A DNA stretch of 64,000 nt from Acidimicrobiales bacterium (GCA_015478655.1 JADMIJ010000006.1:1-64000); one strand, 5' to 3'; shown: positions 27,130 through 37,200, counted from the stretch's first letter. Notes: a model not told the origin generated them from the letters alone. Program-made: numbers and translations.

Positions 27130-30100
27130 ACAACCACTCCGCCGACACCGCATTCGCGACGCTGAAAGACTTCCAGGTCGACACCGCCGAGTACGTTCTC
27201 CGCCGCCTGTACGACGACAACGAAGCCACCGACCGGTTCTTGGTCGCCGACGAGGTCGGCATGGGTAAGACCCTGGTGGCCCGTCACGTCATCGCTGGTG
27301 CCATCGCACGGCTGCAGCATGACGACAGTGTCGACCGCATCGACATTATCTACATCTGCTCGAACGCCTACATCGCTCGCCAGAACATCGCCAAGCTCGA
27401 TGTGCGCGGCGACGGCGCGAAACCGCTGTCAACGCGCATCACCATGCTCGCAACCCAACTACGCGACCTCAATCGGACAATGCCCGATGGCAGTAAGACG
27501 GTGAATCTCGTCGCGTTCACGCCCGGTACCTCGTTCGACAAGGGCCATCGCAGCGGACGCGTCGAAGAGCGCGCCCTCCTCAACTGGCTCCTTGAGCCAG
27601 TAATGGAGGGCACTCGTGCCCAGCGGAACGCCCTACAGCGCATCCTCCGAATGGAAGTCAACGAGCGGCGATGGGAGGCGATCTGCACCGGTCTCGACGA
27701 CCCTGAAGCTCTCCCCGACGCAATGGTGACGAGGAAGTTCCGGACCGCTATCCGCCGGTCGCGGGTCATCGCAGACCTCCGCGAACTGATCGATGAGCTG
27801 TACGGGCGCTCGCAGCTCAACGCCGAGCAGAATCGGCGGCGGCTCGCAATCGTCGGTGCCCTTCGTCGCGAACTCGCCAAGGTCAGCGTCGACTGCCTCG
27901 AACCTGACCTCGTCATCCTCGACGAGTTCCAACGGTTCAAGCATCTCCTCGAACGGCCGGAGGCCGATGCTGAGCGCGAGGTCAGCGAGCTGGCCCACGA
28001 CCTCTTCACTGCCGAGCAGGTCAAGGTCCTTCTGCTTTCGGCGACGCCGTACAAGATGTTCACCCTCGCAGAAGAGCGAGAGCTAACCGGTGACGATCAC
28101 TACTCCGACTTCATCGGCACCGTCGACTTCCTCGAACAACCACGCGACGAGGGAACTACGCGGCGTCTCAAGGCCGCGCTCGCCGACTTCCGGCGCCTGG
28201 TCGTGACCGGCGGAGACCCGCAGACAGCCAAGAACGAGGTCGAGAAGCTGCTGCGCAAGGTCATGTGCCGGACTGAGCGCCCGGTGTCGGGAACGGCCGA
28301 CATGCTCATCGAACGAACCGATCAGCCTGCACCACCGACCGCCGACGACCTGCTCGGCTTCGTCGCCTTGAAGAGCATCGCAGACGAGGTCGGCGGGGCA
28401 TTGTCCGTCGAATACTGGAAGTCGGCTCCGTACTTCTTGAACTTCATGGACGGCTATCAGCTGTCGGAGAAGTTCCGTCAGCACGACCTGGACCCCTGGA
28501 GCCGCCGGGCGCTCCTGACTAATGCCCAGGTCATTCGTCGCTCCGACCTTCGTGGCAGCGGCGAGATTGAACCCGGCAACGCCCGCCTTCGCCAGCTCAT
28601 GACCGAGACCGTCGACCGTGGACTGTGGCGACTGCTCTGGCTCCCGCCTTCGATGCCATACCACGAGCCCGCCGGTCCCTACGCCGAGATCGACCCCGCC
28701 ACAGCGACCAAGCGCCTCATCTTCTCCAGCTGGGCCGCTGCGCCAACCGCCATCGCCTCCCTCCTGAGTTGGACCGCCACCCACCGCATGCAAGCCGCCG
28801 TCGAAGGGGATGGCCCCACCCGACCCCGCCTCGCATACCGTATGGAGGACGGCCGGCCTGCGGGTATGACCGCACTCGCCCTGTTCCTGCCCACGCCAGG
28901 GCTCGCGGAACTCACCGACCCATTGGAGTTCGCACGCGAGACGCCCGGCGAGGTCCTCCCTGCCGAGAGCGCCCTCGCGTACGCCGAGGCGCGGGTCGCT
29001 TCGCACGTCGGGGTCGCCCGTCGCGCAAGTTCCTCACTGAGCCGCGATACCTGGTTCTGGGCCGCCCCATTCGCCATCGATGCCAACGGCCAGCACTCCG
29101 ACCTCTTCGACGACATACGCGAGAGCGAGACTTCTGAGGACCGTGGCCTCGCGACCCACCTCGACGCAGCAGACCAAGCGGCGCTAGATGAGGTCGACCT
29201 CGGCGCGCACCCGCCAGATCTCGATCGTTGGGTTGCCATGGTGGGCGTCGCCGGACCCGCCAACGTCGCATGGCGCGCATTGCGCCGCGTTACGGCCGGC
29301 ATCCCTGCCCTCACCGACGATGGCATTCGACGGTCCGCAGCGGTCATTGGGGCCGGCTTCCGGTCGCTCTTCAATCGACCGGAAGTCATGGCGTTGCTAG
29401 ACAGCCAGGGCTCGGAACTTGCGTACTGGCAGGTCGTGTTGGAGTACTGCCATGGGGGCAACCTGCAAGCTGTCCTCGATGAGTACCTCCACCATCTCGT
29501 TGGCAACCAGAATCCCCTCAACGACGATGCCCTTCTCGCTTTGGCCGCCGACGTGCGATCGGCGATTGCCCTACGTGGCGCTGTACTCCAGGGATTCGAC
29601 CCCTCCCGCCCCGAAACACCTCTGCGCTTCAACGCCCGCTTCGCGCTTCGCTACGGGTCCGCCAAGGGCACCCCAAAGACCGACGAGAAGTCGGTCGAGC
29701 GCATGTCCGTCGTTCAAGCCGCCTTCAACTCGCCGTTCTGGCCCCTGGTCCTTGCGTCAACGTCCATCGGGCAAGAAGGAATCGATTTGCACTGGTGGTG
29801 TCATTCCCTTGTCCACTGGAACCTGCCCGCCAACCCCGCTGACTTCGAACAGCGCGAAGGCCGGGTCCATCGCTTCAAGGGCCACGCCGTCCGCAAGAAC
29901 GTCGGTGCCGCGCACCGCGAGGAAGCGCTGCGCTCCCCAGCCGCTGATCCGTGGATTGCCGCTTTTGCTGCTGCCGAACTGCGTCGCCAACCCGAGATGA
30001 ATGACCTGTGGCCGTGGTGGACCTATCCGGGCGACTCCAAGATCGAACGGTGGATCCCGTCATTCCCGCTCAGCAAGGATCAGCAGCGGGAATTCCGCCT

Positions 30101-30260
30101 CAAGGTACAGCGAGCTCTTTATCGTCTCGCCTTCGGCCAGCCTCGCCAAGAGGACCTGGTCAGCATCCTCGACCTGCAGGGATACGCCGACGATGACGAG
30201 CGCCTCGCCCACCTGCGCATCGACCTGCGACCACCGAAGCATCACGCCACTCGTACCTAG
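27126..30260 (+). CDS. SF2 (SNF2/DEAD-like) helicase
   Basis: Large protein of 1044 residues. Motif I is ADEVGMGKT (42-49), motif II is LDEFQ (about 265-269, a DEFQ rather than DEAH box), motif III is LLSATPYKM (about 304-308). The C-terminal RecA lobe has ASTSIGQEGIDLHWWCHSLVHWNLP with motif VI FEQREGRVHRFKG (about 908-920). A long insert between the lobes (about 360-780) has no recognised fold. The start overlaps the PLD gene stop by four bases. The helicase probably translocates on nucleic acid and directs the PLD nuclease (inference). Confidence 0.88.
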   Translation: MNNHSADTAFATLKDFQVDTAEYVLRRLYDDNEATDRFLVADEVGMGKTLVARHVIAGAIARLQHDDSVDRIDIIYICSNAYIARQNIAKLDVRGDGAKPLSTRITMLATQLRDLNRTMPDGSKTVNLVAFTPGTSFDKGHRSGRVEERALLNWLLEPVMEGTRAQRNALQRILRMEVNERRWEAICTGLDDPEALPDAMVTRKFRTAIRRSRVIADLRELIDELYGRSQLNAEQNRRRLAIVGALRRELAKVSVDCLEPDLVILDEFQRFKHLLERPEADAEREVSELAHDLFTAEQVKVLLLSATPYKMFTLAEERELTGDDHYSDFIGTVDFLEQPRDEGTTRRLKAALADFRRLVVTGGDPQTAKNEVEKLLRKVMCRTERPVSGTADMLIERTDQPAPPTADDLLGFVALKSIADEVGGALSVEYWKSAPYFLNFMDGYQLSEKFRQHDLDPWSRRALLTNAQVIRRSDLRGSGEIEPGNARLRQLMTETVDRGLWRLLWLPPSMPYHEPAGPYAEIDPATATKRLIFSSWAAAPTAIASLLSWTATHRMQAAVEGDGPTRPRLAYRMEDGRPAGMTALALFLPTPGLAELTDPLEFARETPGEVLPAESALAYAEARVASHVGVARRASSSLSRDTWFWAAPFAIDANGQHSDLFDDIRESETSEDRGLATHLDAADQAALDEVDLGAHPPDLDRWVAMVGVAGPANVAWRALRRVTAGIPALTDDGIRRSAAVIGAGFRSLFNRPEVMALLDSQGSELAYWQVVLEYCHGGNLQAVLDEYLHHLVGNQNPLNDDALLALAADVRSAIALRGAVLQGFDPSRPETPLRFNARFALRYGSAKGTPKTDEKSVERMSVVQAAFNSPFWPLVLASTSIGQEGIDLHWWCHSLVHWNLPANPADFEQREGRVHRFKGHAVRKNVGAAHREEALRSPAADPWIAAFAAAELRRQPEMNDLWPWWTYPGDSKIERWIPSFPLSKDQQREFRLKVQRALYRLAFGQPRQEDLVSILDLQGYADDDERLAHLRIDLRPPKHHATRT

Positions 30261-30340
30261 ATCGAACAGACGCTGCCCGAACGGCGCTGATGCCGTCACC
30301 GATCAACCCGCCTCGCTCGGCCGGCTCTGCGTAGGCCCTG

Positions 30341-30787
30341 CTAAAAGACCATCCCCAGCTTTGACCCACAGCACGAATGGCAAACGACCTCGGTCCCGCC
30401 TCCCGGCACAGCGGTTCGCTCGAACCACTCGGGCGGATTGAGTTCGTTGCAGTAGTAGCAACGGCGAAACGTTCTCAGGCGATTTCGGCGGATGCGTTTG
30501 ACGGCGGGTAACGCATCTGCTCGGGTCTTCGCCTCCACGATTTTGGAGACGTGCAGCTTTGGCCACGCCGGACCGTTCCACTGGACGCCGGGCCTTCCGA
30601 CGAGCAGCCGGCTGTCTTCGGTGTAAGCGACAAGCACCTCGATGGGATCGCCGTAGGAACACCAGGTTTGGCCGGGCTCAGCGCCCGCCAAGTGTTCGAG
30701 GAGTTGACCTTCGCCGCTGAACCGTTCGAGCCAGGTGAGATAGTCCTCGGCCTGCTCGTCGTCTTCGTCTGTCACGGATGATGACAC
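30341..30787 (-). CDS. Small zinc-finger protein of unknown function
   Basis: Protein of 148 residues. An acidic N terminus (TDEDDEQAED) leads to a region of mixed strands. The C terminus carries a CxxC...CxxC pair, RRCYYCNELNPPEWF (Cys110, Cys113) and VVCHSCCGSK (Cys136, Cys139), the layout of a treble-clef zinc finger like those of HNH or TFIIS-type proteins. No HNH catalytic His-Asn is evident. The GTG start at 30787 overlaps the TAG of the metallophosphoesterase gene by one base, so it is the last gene of the Nudix-phosphoesterase-finger operon. Confidence 0.72.
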   Translation of the reverse strand: MSSSVTDEDDEQAEDYLTWLERFSGEGQLLEHLAGAEPGQTWCSYGDPIEVLVAYTEDSRLLVGRPGVQWNGPAWPKLHVSKIVEAKTRADALPAVKRIRRNRLRTFRRCYYCNELNPPEWFERTAVPGGGTEVVCHSCCGSKLGMVF

Positions 30788-31770
30788 TACGATGGGGGTG
30801 AGGTGCTTGTCTCGGGAAACTCGACGTAGTTCTCACCGGAGATTTTCGCCTCCCCGTCCCATCGGTATGCAACGAGGGGACCACCCTTCACGGCGCTGAA
30901 ATCGACGCAGACGGTGTTGGACGTCCAGTCTTGTCCCTCTTCGGGCTCCCACCTTCGCCAGTAGTGACCGTAGAAGGCGGGCTTCGGATCCTTGTAGTCG
31001 TAATCAGCCTCGCCTTGGCAATCGATGCTGGGAAGCGGCGGGTAGGGAGAACCTCCTGATGTCTTGGCACCCGGCGGGATCTCGGCCAGCTCCTGCAGAG
31101 TCGTCCCGTTGGCGTTCCACCATCGAATCCGTGCCTGGCTTCTGACGTGATCGTCCTTGTCCTTGAAGTTTGGTTGCTTGTACTTGGTGAGACTCAGCTC
31201 GGGACCCTTGAGCAGCACCTCAATCGCCTCATGCTCGGCAGTCCCCTTCTGGTTTGCCCTGATGACGAACTCAACCGGCATCGGCGTGCCAGAGGCAATC
31301 CACTGATCGACCTTCTCGATCTGTTTGTCGTTCCAGCAGGCGTGGACGACCCGGAACCCGCCTAGATCGAGATGGATCGGCATGGTCTTGAACCACTCGA
31401 TCCATTGTGCGTAGTCACCAGCGAAGAGCTGCACCTGGTCCATGAACTCTTTGTGCTGCTTCCGGTTCTTGTCGTTATGCGACCGCATGAACTCGCCGGG
31501 GATCTCGGGATTGGGCGTGGCAAACGAGATGGCGTTGAATTCGTGATTCCCCATCACGGTCTGAGCGCTGCCCGACTCGATCATCGCTCGGACGAGTACG
31601 AGAGTTTCGATCTGCTGGCCGCCTCGGTCGATGAGATCGCCGACGAAGATCGCCTGACGCCCCGGGTGCCGGTAGACACCATCTCGCTTCTCGTAGCCGA
31701 GCTTCTTGAGGAGGCCTTCGAGCTTGTCGGCGCAGCCGTGGACATCGCCGATTACGTCGTAGCCACCCAT
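30787..31770 (-). CDS. Calcineurin-like metallophosphoesterase (diadenosine-polyphosphatase-like)
   Basis: Protein of 327 residues with all metal-binding blocks of the phosphoprotein phosphatase/Ap4A-hydrolase group: GDVHGC (8-13), GDLIDRG (44-50), GNHEF (74-78), a VVHACW His, and a late FYGHYW His. It resembles the PrpE/ApaH-like group, which hydrolyse dinucleoside polyphosphates, protein phosphates or RNA 5' ends. It is 16 bp after the Nudix gene and one base before the zinc-finger gene. Pairing of a Nudix hydrolase with an ApaH-like phosphatase suggests that the substrate is a nucleotide or an RNA end. Confidence 0.87.
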   Translation of the reverse strand: MGGYDVIGDVHGCADKLEGLLKKLGYEKRDGVYRHPGRQAIFVGDLIDRGGQQIETLVLVRAMIESGSAQTVMGNHEFNAISFATPNPEIPGEFMRSHNDKNRKQHKEFMDQVQLFAGDYAQWIEWFKTMPIHLDLGGFRVVHACWNDKQIEKVDQWIASGTPMPVEFVIRANQKGTAEHEAIEVLLKGPELSLTKYKQPNFKDKDDHVRSQARIRWWNANGTTLQELAEIPPGAKTSGGSPYPPLPSIDCQGEADYDYKDPKPAFYGHYWRRWEPEEGQDWTSNTVCVDFSAVKGGPLVAYRWDGEAKISGENYVEFPETSTSPPS

Positions 31771-31786
31771 GTTCTCTCCTGGGCGC

Positions 31787-32695
31787 TCAGCCGTTGTCCG
31801 ACATGATCTTGGCGTACTCGTCGTAGGCGGCGTGGAGGGTCTTGAAGTCCCGCTCTCGGCCGGCGTCGGTTGTCTGCGAAATCAGTTCCACCGCTTCCTC
31901 GTGGGACGCCCAGGTAATGTTCCACGTTTCCTTGTTGCGCTCCACAGCAGTGGAGTCGACCTGACGCTCGGTGTCGTAGGCCAAATAGAACTTGTTGGCC
32001 GACCCCACGGAACCTCCCCGGAAGGTCTGTGGGATGTGCCCGATTATCTCGGGTTTGTAGCCGGTTTCCTCCAGCGTCTCTCGGAGCGCGGTGTCGACAG
32101 GGTGCTCACCTTTGTTGGGCCGGCCTTTGGAGAAGGTCCAGACATACCCTCCGAAGTGGTTGGCCGGCTCTCGGAGCAGCACCTGGCCCTCGTCGTTGAA
32201 TACCACAAGGCCGTACCGGGAGTTCTTGTCTTCCTCCCAGACCCCGTCGCGCTGGAGATCCCGGCCTCGGTACTCATCGGTCCTGCTGACCGGCCGTGTG
32301 CGGTAGTCGTCGACGACAAAGGGTTTCTCCGTTTCGAGGACTCTCTGCGGCGGCTTGCGTACCGAGTTCTGTTTGATCTTGCGGCAGTCGCTCCAGACGT
32401 TGCCGTAAACGTGGGCTCGCTCGCTACTGTGCCGGACCGCCACGGCGCTCTTGAAGTTGTCGTAATCGATGGCCATGGCGATCTTCGTCAGGCAATCGGC
32501 AAATTCCTTGTGCGTGGTAAACGCCCGCACCGGGTAATCACGTCCGGGAATGTGGACGTTCTCGTCGAGCGTCGGGAAATACGAAGACCGGAGCCGATCG
32601 AGATCGTCATCGCATCGGGCACGAACCTGGAGCGGATGACCGAACTCTTCGGCCGTCACGACGCTGTAGAAACCGTCCGGCGTAAATAGCCACAT
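31787..32695 (-). CDS. Nudix hydrolase with an N-terminal MWLFT domain
   Basis: Protein of 302 residues. The start at 32695 is chosen because the characteristic MWLFTPDGFYSVV N terminus begins there, with AAGGA about ten bases upstream. Residues 1-110 resemble a small stand-alone family of unknown function beginning MWL(F/M)T. The C-terminal half (about 148-290) is a Nudix domain with the box GRPNKGEHPVDTALRETLEETG, whose REtxEE core is intact. Nudix enzymes cleave nucleoside diphosphates linked to another moiety. The frame upstream to 32911 is open but has no similarity and no ribosome-binding site. First gene of a three-gene operon. Confidence 0.85.
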   Translation of the reverse strand: MWLFTPDGFYSVVTAEEFGHPLQVRARCDDDLDRLRSSYFPTLDENVHIPGRDYPVRAFTTHKEFADCLTKIAMAIDYDNFKSAVAVRHSSERAHVYGNVWSDCRKIKQNSVRKPPQRVLETEKPFVVDDYRTRPVSRTDEYRGRDLQRDGVWEEDKNSRYGLVVFNDEGQVLLREPANHFGGYVWTFSKGRPNKGEHPVDTALRETLEETGYKPEIIGHIPQTFRGGSVGSANKFYLAYDTERQVDSTAVERNKETWNITWASHEEAVELISQTTDAGRERDFKTLHAAYDEYAKIMSDNG

Positions 32696-32801
32696 TTGAG
32701 CTCGTCCTTTGCCTTGTCCTCGCCCCACGGTACACACGGGCTGTATCCATAGCTCTTGCCTGCCCTTCAGCCAGAAGGCACCGAACCGTTCGGTCAGGCA
32801 G

Positions 32802-33050
32802 TCACCGGAAGGTGAACCCGAGGTATGCCCCGTAGGCGGCGACCAGCTCGCTCCCAGCCACGCCTGCCAATCGATCCCCGTGGCGTGGATGAGACGCACC
32901 AAACGCGGCAACTCCCAACGTGGCCGTGGCGTTGTAGACGGCAGATCCGAGGACGCCGGCCAAGGCGAGCTCCCACCACGCCGCGGTTAGCGTGCACTGT
33001 GGAGCAGTGATAGCCAGGGGCGACGAGGAAGGCGGAGTAGGACAGAGCAC
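32802..33050 (-). pseudogene. Remnant of a cation exchanger-like membrane protein
   Basis: The frame reads ELALAGVLGSAVYNATATLG, then a His/Arg stretch and ELVAAYGAYLGFTFR. The first part resembles the repeat of sodium/calcium-exchanger-type proteins in actinobacteria (GxxGSxxYNxTATLG), and the last part resembles a closing membrane helix. The rest of such a protein (300 residues or more) is absent and helices seem deleted between the two parts, so this looks like a decayed fragment. The interval 32696-33105 holds no other gene that I can support. The similarity is short, so the call is tentative. Confidence 0.4.
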
Positions 33051-33105
33051 AGTCGCCGGTTCAAGACGGAGTCAATCACTACAACGACCGCTCTAGGCTG
33101 TGGTT

Positions 33106-33544
33106 ATGGACGACACCTGGATGAAGAGAGATCTTCCAGTCCTCACGGCTCTCGTCGAGCGGTTCGACGACCCAGCGGTCGACCAAGTGAGGCCGCCAGA
33201 GGTGGGAGTTCTTACGGGACTGGATGATGCTGCGGTACTACGTGCACTCACCGCACTCTGCGAGGCCCGCCCCGCTTACCTCGAGTGCATCACTGTGGGC
33301 GAAGAACGGGGTCCGGCGATCATCACTGGTGTCACCGCGCATGCTCGACAGGCCACCGGAGCATGGCCAACGGCAGAGTCTCTGGTGGATCAGCTCATAC
33401 ACGCGCTCGCTGGCGCTGCCGAGCGAGAGCAGGATCCCGAGCGCCGCTCGAAGCTCCAACAGACGGCGCTCTGGCTCGGGGGGGGCGTTACGCGACGTTG
33501 CGATTCAGGTTGCCGGCACCGTCGTGGCACAACACGTTGGGTAA
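33106..33544 (+). pseudogene. Conserved hypothetical protein, frameshifted at an eight-G run
   Basis: From ATG 33106 the frame encodes an acidic helical protein (MDDTWMKRDLPVLTALVERF, then HALAGAAEREQDPERRSKL and TALWLGG). At 33478-33485 there is a run of eight G. The current frame then becomes Arg/Cys/Gly-rich and runs on to 33627. The +1 frame gives ALRDVAIQVAGTVVAQHVG and stops at 33544, the natural-looking end, with an Ala/Val helix as in similar actinobacterial proteins. A one-base change in the G run restores it. Function unknown. It may be a slipped-strand phase switch, a decayed gene or a base-calling error. Confidence 0.6.
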
Positions 33545-33580
33545 CCGATCCGACGCTCACATGGGGAGTGGGAGGTCGCT

Positions 33581-33787
33581 TCAGCGGCGCCGGGGACCGA
33601 GCCCGATGGCGCGGACGAACGTGTTGATCTGGCGGTTTCCGGCGCGGTAGATGACCCGACGAGCTTGGCGTTCCACCTCGCCTTCGGCGCCACCTGAAAG
33701 CCCGGCGCGTCTATAACCGTGCTCGAAGGACTCGACGTTCCCGAGGTCCCGGGCGAAGCGATAGAGCTGTGACCTGGTCGTACTCAT
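33581..33787 (-). CDS. Small basic protein of unknown function
   Basis: Protein of 68 residues beginning STTRSQLYRFARDLGNVESFEHG and ending in a basic stretch (ERQARRVIYRAGNRQINTFVRAIGLGPRRR). Similar short proteins recur in actinobacteria, often beside small regulators; no function is known to me. Its start overlaps the stop of the 136-residue protein upstream (33784-33787), so the two are co-translated. High Arg content suggests contact with nucleic acid or membrane. Confidence 0.6.
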   Translation of the reverse strand: MSTTRSQLYRFARDLGNVESFEHGYRRAGLSGGAEGEVERQARRVIYRAGNRQINTFVRAIGLGPRRR

Positions 33788-34194
33788 GAGGGCAACTCTT
33801 CCTTGGCCCGGCGGTCGGCCAGGATCACGGTCTCCACGATCGCCCGGAGCTCGTCCGGATCCTCTGTGGCCTCCATGCGCGTCAACACCTCAGGCGGCAC
33901 CGGGGCACAGCCCATGCCGGCATCCTCGTGGCCCCGGCGCCAAGCCAGCCACGCCTCGCCACCCGGATCCGCCCCGTCTTCCTCCACGGCATTGATGAGG
34001 GCCACCAGCTCGACCATCCCCTCTGTTGTGACGTCGTACTCAATGACCAGCACTTTCAGCCGCCATAGCCGACGGAACTGAGTCGACGCCAGCCAACCGT
34101 AGCTGCCGTCATGTTGGTTCGGCAGTGACGGCGCCTCCGGCGGAGTCTGACGCACACGCGAGTCCGCTACAGCTCCGTGCGAGGATGCAAACAC
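33784..34194 (-). CDS. Hypothetical protein
   Basis: Protein of up to 136 residues that I do not recognise. The C-terminal 90 residues look globular and acidic (LKVLVIEYDVTTEGMVELVALINAVEEDG, then PPEVLTRMEATEDPDELRAIVETVILADRRAKEELPS). The N-terminal 40 residues are of lower quality, so the true start may be one of the internal GTG or ATG codons. It is divergent from the large nuclease-helicase gene, with only 26 bp between the two starts as drawn, which also favours a shorter protein. It overlaps the small basic protein downstream. Confidence 0.55.
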   Translation of the reverse strand: MFASSHGAVADSRVRQTPPEAPSLPNQHDGSYGWLASTQFRRLWRLKVLVIEYDVTTEGMVELVALINAVEEDGADPGGEAWLAWRRGHEDAGMGCAPVPPEVLTRMEATEDPDELRAIVETVILADRRAKEELPS

Positions 34195-34220
34195 CCAATG
34201 TGAGCTCGAAGGGGAGCTGA

Positions 34221-37200
34221 ATGTACTTCCAAGATGGTCAGCTCGTCGTTAGCCCGAGCGATCTTGTCGGCTACCTCTCGTGCCCCCACTTGACCGAACT
34301 TTCTATGGTGGTGGCACAAGGCGATCTCGCGAGGCCGCACGCAGAAGACCCCGATTTGGCCATCGTCCAGCGCCGTGGCCTCGAACACGAGGCCGCGTAC
34401 CTTACTGAGCTTGAGACAAGGGGACTCTTCATCGAGTCCATCAATGTTGACGCGGATCTCCGGATCCGCGTCAATCAAACGATCGACGCCCTCGCTGCCG
34501 GTGTCGAGGTGGTCTATCAGGCGGCATTCTTCGACAACGACGGGTCGGGTCAAGCGTGGGTTGGCTACGCCGACTTTCTCACCAAGGTGGCTCTGCCAAG
34601 CCGCCTCGGTGGCTACTCGTACGAACCCGAGGATACGAAGCTCGCCCGCCGTGTTCGACCCTCAGCCGTGCTGCAACTGTGCGCGTATGCCGAGCAGCTT
34701 GCCCGAGTCCAGGGCTGCGTGCCTGAGTTGATCCACGTCGTTCTTGGCGGACAGCGGCGTGTGTCGCTCCGACTGGCGGAGTTCGGTGCCTATTTTCGGA
34801 CGGTCAAGGCGCGATTCGAGCAAGTGCTGTCGAATGGCGCGGCCACCTACCCGACTCCCGTTGAGCACTGCTCTGTCTGCGTCTGGCGGCCGAGGTGCGA
34901 CGAACAGCGCAGTGGAGACGATCATCTGTCACTGGTGCCCGGGCTATCGAGCGAACAGGCGCGCAAGCTCTCCGAACACAGTGGAATCACGACCGTTGCA
35001 GAGCTGGCAGCCTTCTCGGGTGGCGCGGTGCCAGGTATGGCGGGAACCACGATGGAGAAGCTCTCCCGCCAGGCACGACTGCTGGTTACTGCACGTACGT
35101 CCTCGGCCGCGATCCCTCCCTATGAGTTGCTTCAGACAGCGGAACCCGGCATCGGCCTCGGCGCACTACCCGACCCCGATCCAGGCGACCTGTTCTTCGA
35201 TATCGAGGGCGATCCCTATGTGGGTGAGGGCGGCATCGAGTACCTCCTCGGGGTGGGATGGATCGCTTCGGATGGCCAGTTCGCGTACCAAGCGTTCTGG
35301 GGCCACGATGAAGCCGGAGAGAAGGCGGCCTTCGAGGCCTTTATCGACTTTGTGACCGAGCGGCTTGCCGTAGCTCCGCACCTCCACGTCTATCACTATG
35401 CCTCCTACGAACCGACCGCTCTCGGGCGCCTCATGGGGCGCCACGCGACGCGCGAGCAGGAGGTTGACGATCTGCTGCGTGGCGGCGTTCTGGTTGATCT
35501 CTACCGAGTGGCCAGGCAGGGTTTGTGCGTCGGCACGCCGTCGTATTCGTTGAAGAAGCTCGAGGCGCTCTACATGTCTGCGCGCACTGATGCCATCACC
35601 GACGCCGGTTCCTCCATTGTGGAGTACGAGCGATGGCTCGATACGAGCGACGATGCCATCCTCGCTGACCTCGAAGCGTACAACCGGGTGGACTGCGATT
35701 CGACCCGACTCCTTCGGGATTGGCTCGAAGAACGGAGGCCGGAGTACGAAGCGACCTTTGGCCTGGCGCCTTCCCGCCCACTGGCCGCTGACAGCCATGC
35801 CTCCGAAGGTGTGACTGCGGAGATCTCCGAGAACGCGGAGCTCAAGGTCCGCCTCGGAGAGTTGGCCGACGCATCTGATGTGACGTCCGCGCGTGCGGTT
35901 CGGCTCTTGGGTGAGTTGCTCGACTGGTACCGCAGGGAGGACAAGCCCAAATGGTGGCGCTTCTTCGATCGCGTACTGCGCTGTGACGCCGACGACCTGC
36001 TCCTCGACCCTGAGGCGATCTCGGGCCTTGAGTATGTGGGCGAGGCGGGGCGAGTGGCGCGTTCGATCCTCCACCGTTACCGCTTCGATCCCGACCAGCC
36101 CTACAAACTCAGCGTGGGCCAGGAGGTCCTCGACCCGTCGACGGAGCGACAGAGAATTGATGAGGGTTCGGGTCCACCAAGACCAGGCGAACTCGTATTC
36201 CTCGACCCGATCGAGGGTGTACTCGACCTTCGCCGGGGCGAGCGCTCGGCGGCGCCCCACCCTGAGCACCTCGTCCCCGGAGGTCCGCTCCGTACCGTGC
36301 AGCAGCGCGAGGCCCTCAGGCGCCTTGCGCGCGCTGTGCTCGAAGGTGGTATCGACGGCCCGGGTGCCTATCGGGCGGTTCGCGACCTACTGCTGCGCCG
36401 CCCACCGCGGCGCTCAGACCTGGCCGGAGGCGCCCTCCAGGAGTCCGGTGAAGACACCGTCAGTGCAAGCTTGAGGATCGCTGGTCACCTCGATGGAGGA
36501 TGTCTCGCCATCCAAGGTCCCCCGGGCTCCGGAAAGACGAGCACCGCTGCTCAGCTTGTGGTTGAGCTCGTCCGTGCTGGACGCACGGTCGGACTCACTG
36601 CAAACAGCCACGCGGTCATCACCCACCTGCTCGAAACAGTGATGCGCTGCGCCAAGGAGCAGGGCGTACCTCTTCGGGCCTCGCAGAAAGCAGAAGACGG
36701 TCAAGCGCTCAATCACCCTGGCGTCACCCGACGGACTGACAACGCCGACATGGCGTCGGACCTCGACCAAGGCACCAACGTCATCGCCGGCACGGCGTGG
36801 TTGTTCTCGCGTCCCGAGTTCGACCAGCGACTCGACTATCTGGTCGTCGATGAGGCGGGTCAGCTGTCTCTGGCAAACGTCTGCGCGGTCGGGACGGCCG
36901 CCAAGAACCTCGTGCTCGTCGGCGACCCACGCCAGCTTTCCCAGCCCTCCGAAGGCACGCACCCTCCAGGGGCCGGAACCTCGGGACTCGACCACCTCCT
37001 CGGCGATGCCGCCACGATCCCCCCGGACATCGGAATCTTCCTCGACCACACCCACCGGCTCCACCCAGCGATCTGCACCTTCATCTCCGAGATCGTCTAC
37101 GAGGACCGGCTCCAGTCTCTGCCGGGCTGCGAGCACCAGGCAATCGGGGGAGCTGGACCACTCGGTGGCTCCGGACTTCGTTGGGTTCCGGTCGACCATC

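Noticed and set aside
30261-30340. Terminator between the helicase and the zinc-finger gene
   Set aside because: Convergent genes with an 80 bp gap, but I could not find a convincing stem-loop.
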